Source of the DNA: Streptomyces jeddahensis
Lineage (GTDB): Bacteria; Actinomycetota; Actinomycetes; Streptomycetales; Streptomycetaceae
Assembly: GCF_001642995.1 (NCBI RefSeq)
Contig: NZ_LOHS01000080.1
Location: 1-49,349, forward strand
Length of the DNA: 49,349 nt
Direction: 5' to 3'
Shown here one piece after another: positions 41,674 to 49,349 of the stretch (positions are counted from its first letter, which is position 1; each line of letters begins with the position of its first letter). The translations under genes were made by a program, and so were the position numbers. The notes beneath the pieces were generated by a model. It was not told the DNA's origin, ran no database searches, and saw nothing but the letters and a program-made list of their open reading frames with translations.

Positions 41674-43620
41674 CTATCCTGCCTCCTCGGTCCCGAACAG
41701 GGTGAAAGCGGCCCCGACCAGGCCGATGTGGCTGAACGCCTGCGGGAAGTTCCCGAGCTGCCTGCGGTGCACGGGGTCGTACTCCTCCGCGAGCAGGCCC
41801 ACGTCGTTGCACAGCCCCACCAGCCGTTCGAACAGCTCGCGGGCCTCCTGCGTGCGTCCCGTCAGGTGCAGGGCGTCCGCGAGCCAGAAGGAGCAGGCGA
41901 GGAAGGCGCCCTCGCCGCCGGGCAGTCCGTCGACGTTCGTCTCGTCGTCCGTGCTGTAGCGGCGCAGAAAGCCGTCGTGGGCGAGCTCCTTGCGGACCGC
42001 TTCGATGGTGCCGGTCACCCGTGGGTCGTGGGGTGGCAGGAATCCGACGCGCGGAATGAGCAGCAGGGCGGCGTCCAGTTCACGTGAGCCGTAGGACTGG
42101 GTGAACGTGCCCCGTTCCGGGTCGTAGCCGCGCTCGCACACCTCGCGGTGCACCGCATCCCGCATCGCGCGCCAGCGGTTGATGTCACCGCGCAGTCTCG
42201 GGTCCGCCTCCAGCGCGCGGACGGTACGGTCGGCGGCCACCCACACCATGATCTTGGAGTGCACGAAGTGGCGGCGCGGGCCGCGGACCTCCCACAGCCC
42301 CGAGTCCGGTTGCCGCCAAACCGACTCCAGGAACTCCAGCAGGCGGAGCTGCACCTGCCACGCGTGCGGCTTCGGCGGAAGGCCCGCCTGGCGCGCCAGC
42401 ATGAACGAGTCGACGACCTCGCCGTACACGTCGAGCTGCAGCTGCTGCACCGCCTCGTTGCCGATCCGCACCGGGGGCGAGTCCGCGTATCCCGGCAGCC
42501 ACGGCAATTCGTACTCCGGGATCCTGCGCTCGCCCGCCAGGCCGTACATGATCTGCAGGTCGCCGGGGCTGCCCGCGACCGCGCGGAGCAGCCAGTCCCG
42601 CCAGGCCTTGGCCTCTTCGTGGTAGCCGGCGGCCAGCAGCACGCCGAGCGTGAGCGTCGAGTCGCGCAGCCAGCAGTAGCGGTAGTCCCAGTTGCGCACG
42701 CCGCCGATCTCCTCGGGGAGCGAGGTGGTGGCGGCGGCGACGATGCCGCCGGTCGGCGCGTACGTGAGGGCCTTGAGCGTGATGAGCGAGCGCAGGACCG
42801 CGTCCGCGTACGGGCCCTTGTACCGGCACCGGTCCGCCCAGGCCTGCCAGTCCTCGAGGCTGTCTGCCAGCGCCTTGTGGGGGTCGCACTGCGGTGGGCG
42901 CGGCTCGTGCGAGGGGTGCCAGGTGAGCACGAACGCCACCTTCTCGCCCTTGCCGACCGTGAACTCCGCGTGCGTACCGAAGTCCTTTCCCCAGGTGCGC
43001 ACTTCGGGCTCGCTGCGCAGCCACATCGAGTCGGGGCCCGCCACGGCCACGCGATGGCCGTCGGACCTGCGCATCCAGGGGATGACGGAGCCGTAGTCGA
43101 AGCGCAGCCGGAGGGTGCTGCGCATCGTCACCTCGCCGTCGAGGCCCTCGACGATGCGTACGACATCGGGGCAGCGGTCGCGCTGCGGCATCAGGTCGGT
43201 GACGCGGACCGTGCCGGTCGCGGTCTCCCACACGGTGTCGAGGACGAGTGAACGCGGGCGGTACGCACGGCGGGTGCACGGGCCGTCCTCGCCCTTCGGC
43301 GCGATACGCCAGTGCCCGTTCTCCTCGTCGCCGAGGAGCGCGGCGAAACAGGCCGCCGAGTCGAAGCGGGGCAGGCACAGCCAGTCGATGGAGCCGTCCC
43401 TGCTCACGAGGGCGGACGTCTGGTGGTCGCCGATGAGCGCGTAGTCCTCGATGGGTCGGTGCACGTCTGGCGGATTCCCGGCGGGGACCGATGCCAACCC
43501 GGACGGGCCTCTGGGCGGGTGACCGGACCCGGCGGATCCGGCGGCATGGGGCGTCGCCGGGTCCTCGGCTTCGGGGGCGGCGCGTCCCCCCGAGCGGTGG
43601 GGGCGGGCTCCAGCTGACAT
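41674..43620 (-). CDS. Glycoside hydrolase family 15 protein (glucoamylase/trehalase-like)
   Basis: About 648 residues. The N-terminal beta-sandwich starts PIEDYALIGDHQTSALVSRDGSIDWLC, the typical opening of bacterial GH15 proteins. The (alpha/alpha)6 barrel has GGVRNWDYRYCWLRDSTLTL, IGNEAVQQLQLDVYGEVVD and LLAEEYDPVHRRQLGNFPQAFSHIGLV (read in parts), where the catalytic acid and base glutamates reside. The first ~55 residues are Ala/Pro/Gly-rich and the start (ATG 43620) is uncertain. It follows the sigma-operon membrane protein by 4 bp. Substrate could be trehalose or an alpha-glucan. Confidence 0.88.
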   Translation of the reverse strand: MSAGARPHRSGGRAAPEAEDPATPHAAGSAGSGHPPRGPSGLASVPAGNPPDVHRPIEDYALIGDHQTSALVSRDGSIDWLCLPRFDSAACFAALLGDEENGHWRIAPKGEDGPCTRRAYRPRSLVLDTVWETATGTVRVTDLMPQRDRCPDVVRIVEGLDGEVTMRSTLRLRFDYGSVIPWMRRSDGHRVAVAGPDSMWLRSEPEVRTWGKDFGTHAEFTVGKGEKVAFVLTWHPSHEPRPPQCDPHKALADSLEDWQAWADRCRYKGPYADAVLRSLITLKALTYAPTGGIVAAATTSLPEEIGGVRNWDYRYCWLRDSTLTLGVLLAAGYHEEAKAWRDWLLRAVAGSPGDLQIMYGLAGERRIPEYELPWLPGYADSPPVRIGNEAVQQLQLDVYGEVVDSFMLARQAGLPPKPHAWQVQLRLLEFLESVWRQPDSGLWEVRGPRRHFVHSKIMVWVAADRTVRALEADPRLRGDINRWRAMRDAVHREVCERGYDPERGTFTQSYGSRELDAALLLIPRVGFLPPHDPRVTGTIEAVRKELAHDGFLRRYSTDDETNVDGLPGGEGAFLACSFWLADALHLTGRTQEARELFERLVGLCNDVGLLAEEYDPVHRRQLGNFPQAFSHIGLVGAAFTLFGTEEAG

Positions 43621-43624
43621 CGTG

Positions 43625-44067
<443 letters not shown>

Positions 44068-44071
<4 letters not shown>

Positions 44072-44700
44072 CGCCGAGCCTCCATCACCTGCGTCAGGGC
44101 GGCGATGCCGCGCGCGGTGTGCGTCTTGACGGAGCCGCACGAGATCCCCATGGCGGCCGCGATCTCGCTCTCCTTCAGACCGAGCCAGTGGCGCAGGACG
44201 AGCGCTTCCCGCTGCCGGGCAGGCAACTGCTGCAGTGCGCTGATCAGCACGCGCTGGTCGTCGTGGAGCAGGGCGGTGCTCTCCGCCGAGGCGACGTTGT
44301 CCGCCGGCGGCGTCTCCGCGTGCTTGCGGGCGACCTGGAGGTGGCGTATGCGCATACGGGTCAGATTGCACACCGTGGAGCGCAGATACGCCTCGGCCGC
44401 CTCGGCGTCCCGCAGCCGCCGCCACTTCCGGTAGATCTGGTAGTAGGCCTCGGCCACCACGTTCTCGGGGTCGTCGGCGCCGAGCAGGACCGCGAGGCGG
44501 AGCATCGAGGCGTAGTGCCGGTCGAAGAGGTCGGCGAGGGCGGCCTCCCGCTCGAGGTCGGCCGGGTCGCTCACCGCGGGGGCCAGGGCGGGTGGGCCGG
44601 CCGCGTGCTCGGCCGGGGCCGACGTGGTCTCCACGGCTGCCGGGTGCTTGGCCGCTGCCGGCTGCGGCGGCTTGACCGGGGTGTCCTGTCTCGTTCTCAC
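44068..44700 (-). CDS. ECF sigma factor (SigE-family type)
   Basis: A 210-residue sigma factor. Region 2 is LADLFDRHYASMLRLAVLLG and NVVAEAYYQIYRKWRRL; region 4 is LISALQQLPARQREALVLRHWLGL and ESEIAAAMGISCGSVKTHTAR. A disordered Pro/Ala-rich N-terminus (1-45) precedes region 2. GTG 44700 overlaps the stop of the symporter (GTGA), and its own stop overlaps the membrane protein, so sigma factor, transporter and candidate regulator are coupled. Target promoters are unknown. Confidence 0.92.
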
Positions 44701-46259
44701 GGATTGCTCGCTCCCGTCTCGGGGCGTCGCCTGAGGGTCAGGCGGGACGGCAGGTCGGTCGCGTCGGCGCCGCGAGGGACGCCGAGGCGTTCGAGAGCCG
44801 TGGACGTGACCACGGCGACGGTCAGGTTGAGAAGCAGGGCCACCAGCCCGGCGTAGATCTCCAGCGGCTGGTCGGCGGGGCCGAAGGGTACGACGGACGA
44901 GAAGCCCTCGCGCACCACCATCACGGTCCCGGACGCCATGCCCACCGCCCACCCGGCGAGCAGGGCACGGGGATGCAGCCGCCCGGTGAACAGGCCGACG
45001 GCCACGGCGGGGAAGATCTGCAGGATCCATACGCCGCCGAGCAGTTGGAGATTGATGGCGTCCTGGTCGCGCAGGCCGAACACGAAGGCCACTGCGCCCA
45101 CCTTCGCGGTGAGCGAGACGGCCTTGGCGATCCGTACCTGCCGCTTGGGCGTGGCGGTGGGGTGGAAGTACTCGACGTAGACGTTCCGCACGAACGACGT
45201 CGCGGCCGCTATCGACATCACGGCGGCCGGTACCAGCGCACCCACGATGATCGCGGCGAACACCAGCCCGGCCAGCGGAGCCGGCATGAGGCGGTCGACG
45301 AGCATCGGCACGGCCGCCTCGGCGCCGCCCTCGGGGGCGCGTACTCCCGCCGCCACGGCCGCGATGCCCAGCATGCCGAAGAGGGCGAGGAGCGCCGTCC
45401 AGGCGGGCAGGGCCACGGAGACCTTGCGCACCGTGTCAGGCCCTGAGGCGGCGAAACCGGCCGTGAGCACGTGCGGGTACATCAGCAGGGCCAGCGCGGA
45501 GCCCAGGGCGAGGGTGGCGTACGCGGGCTGCTGCGCGGGGAAGAGGAGCAGCGGATTCCGGTCCGCGCCCGCCTCGGCGAGCCGGTGTGCCGCGGTGTCG
45601 AAGACCGCCCCCGGACCGCCGAGCCGGTTCAGGACCAGCCAGCAGACGGCGGTGAGCGAGGTGAAGACGGCGACCGCCTTGAGGGCCGAGATGACCGTGG
45701 GGGCGCGCAGGCCGTGCCGGTAGGTCGCCACCGCGAGCCCGGCGAAGAGCGCGACCATCACCAGGTCGCCGGCGGCGCCCCGCGGATACAGGCCGCCGGC
45801 GGTGAGCACCGCACGTATGCCGAGCAGCTGGAGCGCGAGATACGGCATCGTCGCGAGGATCCCGGTCAGCGCCACCACCAGCGCCAGCGGCGGTGAACCG
45901 TAGCGTCCGCGCACGAAGTCGGCGGCGGTGACATAGCCGTGGCGGCGGGCCACGGCCCACAGCCGGGGCAGCAGGACGAAGGCGAGCGGGCAGACGATCA
46001 CCGTGTAGGGCACCGCGAAGAAGGCCGGCGCGCCGCTGCCGTACGCAAGGCCCGGTACGGCGGTGAAGGTGTACGCGGTGAAGATCGTGCCGCCGAGCAG
46101 CAGCCAGGTCCACACGGGTCCGAGCCCCCGGTCGGCCAGCGCCCAGCCCTCCAGCGACGGCAGCCGGTCGCTGGGATGCAGACGCCGGGCCGTGACGGCG
46201 AGCAGCGACGCCCCGCCGATGACGGCGAGGAACGTCGCGGTCATGGCGCCATCCGCCAT
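44697..46259 (-). CDS. Sodium:solute symporter (SSS family)
   Basis: A 520-residue transporter with about 13 hydrophobic segments. Family marks are WALADRGLGPVWTWLLLGGTIFTAYTF (read in parts), GHGYVTAADFVRGRYGSPPL-like sequence and LLMYPHVLTAGFAASGPDTVRK with the PHVLT motif. The subgroup carries organic acids such as acetate or pyruvate (MctP-like) and usually pairs with a DUF3311 protein, here encoded divergently. ATG 46259 starts a coupled operon with a sigma factor, a membrane protein and GH15. ATG 46244 is an alternative start. Confidence 0.92.
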   Translation of the reverse strand: MADGAMTATFLAVIGGASLLAVTARRLHPSDRLPSLEGWALADRGLGPVWTWLLLGGTIFTAYTFTAVPGLAYGSGAPAFFAVPYTVIVCPLAFVLLPRLWAVARRHGYVTAADFVRGRYGSPPLALVVALTGILATMPYLALQLLGIRAVLTAGGLYPRGAAGDLVMVALFAGLAVATYRHGLRAPTVISALKAVAVFTSLTAVCWLVLNRLGGPGAVFDTAAHRLAEAGADRNPLLLFPAQQPAYATLALGSALALLMYPHVLTAGFAASGPDTVRKVSVALPAWTALLALFGMLGIAAVAAGVRAPEGGAEAAVPMLVDRLMPAPLAGLVFAAIIVGALVPAAVMSIAAATSFVRNVYVEYFHPTATPKRQVRIAKAVSLTAKVGAVAFVFGLRDQDAINLQLLGGVWILQIFPAVAVGLFTGRLHPRALLAGWAVGMASGTVMVVREGFSSVVPFGPADQPLEIYAGLVALLLNLTVAVVTSTALERLGVPRGADATDLPSRLTLRRRPETGASNP

Positions 46260-46329
46260 GGGTCACCGTCCTTGGTGTGCCTGAGCCCTCGCGGGGGAGT
46301 TGCGCGGGAGGCCGATCCGGATGACAGAA

Positions 46330-46379
46330 AACCGGCGGAAATCTTCTGGAAAATTCGCTGTCAACCGGTTCCGCCGGGT
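46330..46379. promoter_or_regulatory. Inverted repeat in the symporter/DUF3311 divergent promoter
   Basis: AACCGGCGGAA (46330-46340) pairs with TTCCGCCGGGT (46369-46379), ten of eleven positions, around an AT-rich 28-bp centre that contains AACCGGTT. It lies centrally in the 168-bp divergent region and may be an operator or overlap both promoters. No binding protein is known. Confidence 0.4.
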
Positions 46380-46427
46380 GCGCAACTCTTGCACAGACCG
46401 ACAGCCGGCGGGAGAGGAGCGCAGGTC

Positions 46428-46676
46428 ATGGCACGGACCGGTCACCACCGGATACGCAGGGTCGCCGTCGTCCTGCTGCTCGCTCCCGCCGCGGGGCTGC
46501 TGTGGGTCCCCTGGTACGCCGGTGCGAGCCCGCGGCTGGCGGGGATGCCGTTCTTCTACTGGTACCAGCTCGCCTGGGTGCCGGGATGCGGCCTCTGCCT
46601 GCTCGCCGCGCATCTGCTGGCCAGGAACGAACGCCGGCGTCCCCGATTCCGGGCGCGCCCGGGCGGGCGCTCGTAA
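46428..46676 (+). CDS. DUF3311 small membrane protein
   Basis: An 82-residue protein with two transmembrane helices (about 11-30, VAVVLLLAPAAGLLWVPWYA, and 44-65, YQLAWVPGCGLCLLAAHLLA) joined by a loop with FFYWY, and a basic tail. DUF3311 proteins are normally encoded just before sodium:solute symporters and act as small partners. Here the gene points away from its likely partner. ATG 46428 follows GGAGAGGAG. It could alternatively relate to the following cstA operon. Confidence 0.88.
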   Translation: MARTGHHRIRRVAVVLLLAPAAGLLWVPWYAGASPRLAGMPFFYWYQLAWVPGCGLCLLAAHLLARNERRRPRFRARPGGRS

Positions 46677-46785
46677 AACCCCTCGTCATCACCCATCGTC
46701 ACACCGTTCGTATCACCCGTCATAGCACGCCCCTTTGCACCCACTTCACCCCCGTCACCGCCCACCGCCAAGGTGAGGAGCCGCC

Positions 46786-48963
46786 ATGCCTGTGTCCGCC
46801 ATGCCCGAATCCGGTCACCCGGAGCCCCCAGCGCCGCCTTCGTCCTCGCCCCGTGCCCGTATGACACCGCGGGCGATCCTGCTGTGGATCGCCGTCGCCG
46901 TCGTCGGCGCGGTCGGGTGGGGCGTGCTCGCCCTCTCCCGGGGCGAGGAGATCTCCGCCGTCTGGTTGGTGATGGCCGCGCTCGGTTCGTATGCGATCGC
47001 CTACCGCTTCTACTCCCGCTTCATCGCCCGCCGGGTCCTCCAGGTCGACGACACCCGCGCCACCCCGGCCGAGCGGCTGGAGGACGGGGTCGACTACCAC
47101 CCCACCGACAAGCGGGTGCTGTTCGGCCACCACTTCGCGGCCATCGCCGGCGCCGGTCCGCTGGTCGGACCGGTCCTGGCCGCGCAGATGGGCTATCTGC
47201 CGGGCACCATCTGGATCATCGCGGGCGTGATCTTCGCCGGCGCCGTGCAGGACATGATCGTCCTGTTCCTCTCCATGCGCCGGGACGGCAAGAGCCTGGG
47301 CCAGATGGCCCGGGACGAGATCGGCAAGGTGGGCGGTGCGGCCGCGCTGATCGGTGTCTTCGCCATCATGATCATCCTGCTCGCGGTGCTGGCGATGGTC
47401 GTCGTCAACGCGCTCGCCGAGTCCGCCTGGGGCACCTTCTCGGTCGCCATGACCATCCCCATCGCCCTCTTCATGGGCTTCTACCTGCGCTACCTGAGGC
47501 CGGGCAGGGTCGTCGAGACCAGCGTCATCGGTGTGGCGCTGCTGCTGCTCGCCATCCTCGGCGGCGGCTGGATCCAGGACTCCTCCCTGGCCGGGTACTT
47601 CATCTGGAGCCCCGAGACTCTGGTCTTCTGCCTGGTCGGCTACGGCTTCGTCGCGTCCGTGCTCCCCGTGTGGATGCTGCTGGCCCCGCGTGACTACCTG
47701 TCGACGTTCATGAAAGTCGGCACCATCGCCCTGATGGCCGTGGGTGTCGCCGTCGCCGCCCCGACCCTCAAGGCCGAGTCGGTCACCGAGTTCGCCTCGA
47801 CGGGCGCCGGACCGGTCTTCGCCGGATCGCTGTTCCCGTTCCTGTTCATCACCATCGCCTGCGGAGCCCTGTCCGGCTTCCACGCGCTCGTCTCCTCCGG
47901 CACCACGCCGAAGCTGATCCAGAAGGAGTCCCAGGTCCGGCTGATCGGCTACGGCTCCATGCTCACGGAGTCGTTCGTCGCCGTGATGGCGCTGATCGCC
48001 GCCTGTGTCCTCGAACCGGGCCTCTACTACGCGATGAACTCCCCGGCCGCGCTGCTCGGCCCGACCGTGGAGACCGCGTCGGAGGCGGTGAAGGGCCTCG
48101 GCTTCAGCATCACCCCGGACCAGCTGACGGCCGCGGCCAAGGCCGTCGAGGAGCAGACGCTGGTCGGACGCTCCGGTGGCGCGCCCACGCTGGCCGTGGG
48201 CATGTCGGAGATCTTCGCCGGGGTATTCGGCGGCGCCGGGATGAAGGCCTTCTGGTATCACTTCGCCATCATGTTCGAGGCGCTGTTCATCCTGACCACG
48301 GTGGACGCCGGCACCCGGGTCGGCCGCTTCATGCTCCAGGACATGCTCGGCAACGTCTGGAAGCCGATCGGACGCGTCACCTGGAAGCCGGGCATCTGGA
48401 TCACCAGCGCCCTGGTCGTGGGCGCCTGGGGCTACTTCCTCTACGCCGGTGTCACCGACCCGCTCGGCGGCATCAAGCAGCTGTTCCCGCTGTTCGGCAT
48501 CGCCAACCAGCTGCTGGCCGCGGTCGCTCTCGCCGTCACCACGACCATGCTCATCAAGGCCGGCAAGCTGCGCTGGGCGTGGGTGACCGGCATCCCGCTG
48601 GTCTGGGACGTGGCCGTCACCTTCACCGCCGGCTGGCAGAAGATCTTCTCCGACGACCCGAAGATCGGCTTCTTCGCCCAGCGTGACGTCTACGCGGATG
48701 CCATCGACGCGGGGAAGCTCCTGCCGGGCGCCACGGACATGGACGACATGCACACCATCGTCCTCAACAACACCGTCGACGGCGTGATCATGGCGATCTT
48801 CCTGCTGCTGGTCCTCACGGTCCTGGTCAACTGCGCGGTGGTGTGCGTCCGCGCCATCCGCGCCACCGAGCCACTGCCGACGACCGAGGCACCGTACGTC
48901 GCGTCGCGCATCGACGTGCCGGAGCAGCGCAGCGACGACACGCTGGTCGGGGCGGGCTCATGA
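46786..48963 (+). CDS. cstA: CstA family carbon starvation protein / pyruvate transporter
   Basis: A 725-residue protein with about 16-18 transmembrane segments. Family segments include YHPTDKRVLFGHHFAAIAGA, GPLVGPVLAAQMGYLPG, QDMIVLFLSMRRDGKSLGQM, ACGALSGFHALVSSGTTPK and TTVDAGTRVGRFMLQDMLG. Enteric CstA and BtsT import pyruvate, with a YbdD/YjiX partner; such a partner gene overlaps this stop (ATGA). GAGGAG precedes ATG 46786. The first ~28 residues are Pro-rich and disordered. Pyruvate or peptide transport is inferred from family. Confidence 0.94.
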   Translation: MPVSAMPESGHPEPPAPPSSSPRARMTPRAILLWIAVAVVGAVGWGVLALSRGEEISAVWLVMAALGSYAIAYRFYSRFIARRVLQVDDTRATPAERLEDGVDYHPTDKRVLFGHHFAAIAGAGPLVGPVLAAQMGYLPGTIWIIAGVIFAGAVQDMIVLFLSMRRDGKSLGQMARDEIGKVGGAAALIGVFAIMIILLAVLAMVVVNALAESAWGTFSVAMTIPIALFMGFYLRYLRPGRVVETSVIGVALLLLAILGGGWIQDSSLAGYFIWSPETLVFCLVGYGFVASVLPVWMLLAPRDYLSTFMKVGTIALMAVGVAVAAPTLKAESVTEFASTGAGPVFAGSLFPFLFITIACGALSGFHALVSSGTTPKLIQKESQVRLIGYGSMLTESFVAVMALIAACVLEPGLYYAMNSPAALLGPTVETASEAVKGLGFSITPDQLTAAAKAVEEQTLVGRSGGAPTLAVGMSEIFAGVFGGAGMKAFWYHFAIMFEALFILTTVDAGTRVGRFMLQDMLGNVWKPIGRVTWKPGIWITSALVVGAWGYFLYAGVTDPLGGIKQLFPLFGIANQLLAAVALAVTTTMLIKAGKLRWAWVTGIPLVWDVAVTFTAGWQKIFSDDPKIGFFAQRDVYADAIDAGKLLPGATDMDDMHTIVLNNTVDGVIMAIFLLLVLTVLVNCAVVCVRAIRATEPLPTTEAPYVASRIDVPEQRSDDTLVGAGS

Positions 48964-49151
48964 GCGCCGTACGGAAGGTCGTGGACACCGTGCTCTGGTA
49001 CGCGCGGGAAGTGACGGGCGAGACGGAGTACGACCGCTACTGCGAGCGGCACCGTCGCCACCACCCGCACGCACCGGTACCGACCCGCCGGGAGTACGAG
49101 CGGATGCGCACCACGCAGCGCGAATGCGAGGCCCCCGGCCGCTGCTGCTGA
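48960..49151 (+). CDS. YbdD/YjiX family small partner of CstA
   Basis: A 63-residue protein beginning VRKVVDTVLWYAREVTGETEY in part, then YCERHRRHHPHAPVPTRREYER: the YbdD/YjiX pattern, with a His-rich centre and a GRCC end. In E. coli such small proteins are needed for CstA/BtsT function. ATG 48960 overlaps the cstA stop (ATGA), ensuring co-translation. Confidence 0.92.
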   Translation: MSAVRKVVDTVLWYAREVTGETEYDRYCERHRRHHPHAPVPTRREYERMRTTQRECEAPGRCC

Positions 49152-49204
49152 GCCGGAACGGCTCGGCAAGCGCCTTGGACCGCGGGGCGGGCGCTCCTTC
49201 CATG

Positions 49205-49349
49205 CCCATTCCAGCCCGTCCGGCGTTTGAGGACGAGCCCGAAGGGCGATCGGGGGGTCTGGGGGCGGAGCCCCCAGCGGGGTCCAGGGGCAGCGCCCAT
49301 GGTTACGGGAAGGGGCGGGGTGGGGGAGAACGCACCTACACGGCGGCGG
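49205..49349 (+). repeat. Interspersed Streptomyces repeat, family R2, with hairpin
   Basis: CCCGTCCGGCGTTTGAGGACG begins the element (from 49215); a perfect hairpin CTGGGGGC-GGA-GCCCCCAG follows at 49259-49277, then CCAGGGGCAGCGCCC and GGGAAGGGGCGGGG. I recognise this layout as a common Streptomyces intergenic repeat. It lies just after the cstA-ybdD stop and probably terminates it. It continues to or past the window edge. Confidence 0.7.

Overview
The window is chromosomal DNA of a Streptomyces. The support is very high GC with strong third-position bias, GTG/TTG starts, GTGA/ATGA stop-start overlaps, a LAxTG sortase substrate, a Gbn-type small DNA-binding protein and several interspersed palindromic repeats typical of the genus. 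From memory, the order (pit, lysozyme, gbn on one side of a cobalamin cluster, sortase substrate on the other) resembles the S. coelicolor SCO183x-SCO186x region. No transposase, phage, tRNA, rRNA or CRISPR was seen.

Left part (1-7.1 kb): a class V aminotransferase diverges from a polar amino acid ABC importer operon (binding lipoprotein, permease, ATPase). An amidohydrolase and a sortase-anchored surface protein follow.

Centre (7.1-25.2 kb, minus strand): thirteen cobalamin genes read leftward from a cobalamin riboswitch: cobD, cobQ, cobN, a fused ChlI/ChlD chelatase subunit, cobO, cobB, cobI, cobM, cobL, cbiG-cobJ, cobH, cbiX, cobC. Nearly all junctions overlap, so one riboswitch plus translational coupling can control the set. 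The enzymes cover most corrin ring methylations, ring contraction, cobalt insertion, amidation, adenosylation and aminopropanol attachment. It looks like a hybrid route: full CbiG and long CbiX belong to the cobalt-early pathway, CobN and the chelatase partner to the cobalt-late one, and no cobG or cobK/cbiJ is present here.

Right part (25.2-49.3 kb): a PiT phosphate transporter behind a PHO box; a secreted GH25 lysozyme; a class II aldolase; an alpha/beta hydrolase; two actinobacterial proteins of unknown function; a VOC protein; an ABC-F ATPase; gbn behind a dense GATC cluster; an enoyl-CoA hydratase; an Asp23/Gls24-AmaP envelope cluster; an atypical SDR; a four-gene operon of sodium:solute symporter, ECF sigma factor, membrane protein and GH15 enzyme, divergent from a DUF3311 gene; and cstA with its YbdD-like partner.

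The most unusual signal is a palindromic element present seven times. Three copies lie inside genes of the cobalamin operon (cobJ, cobB, 3' end of cobD). They are translated in the same entry frame, and the element has no stop codon in any of its six frames.
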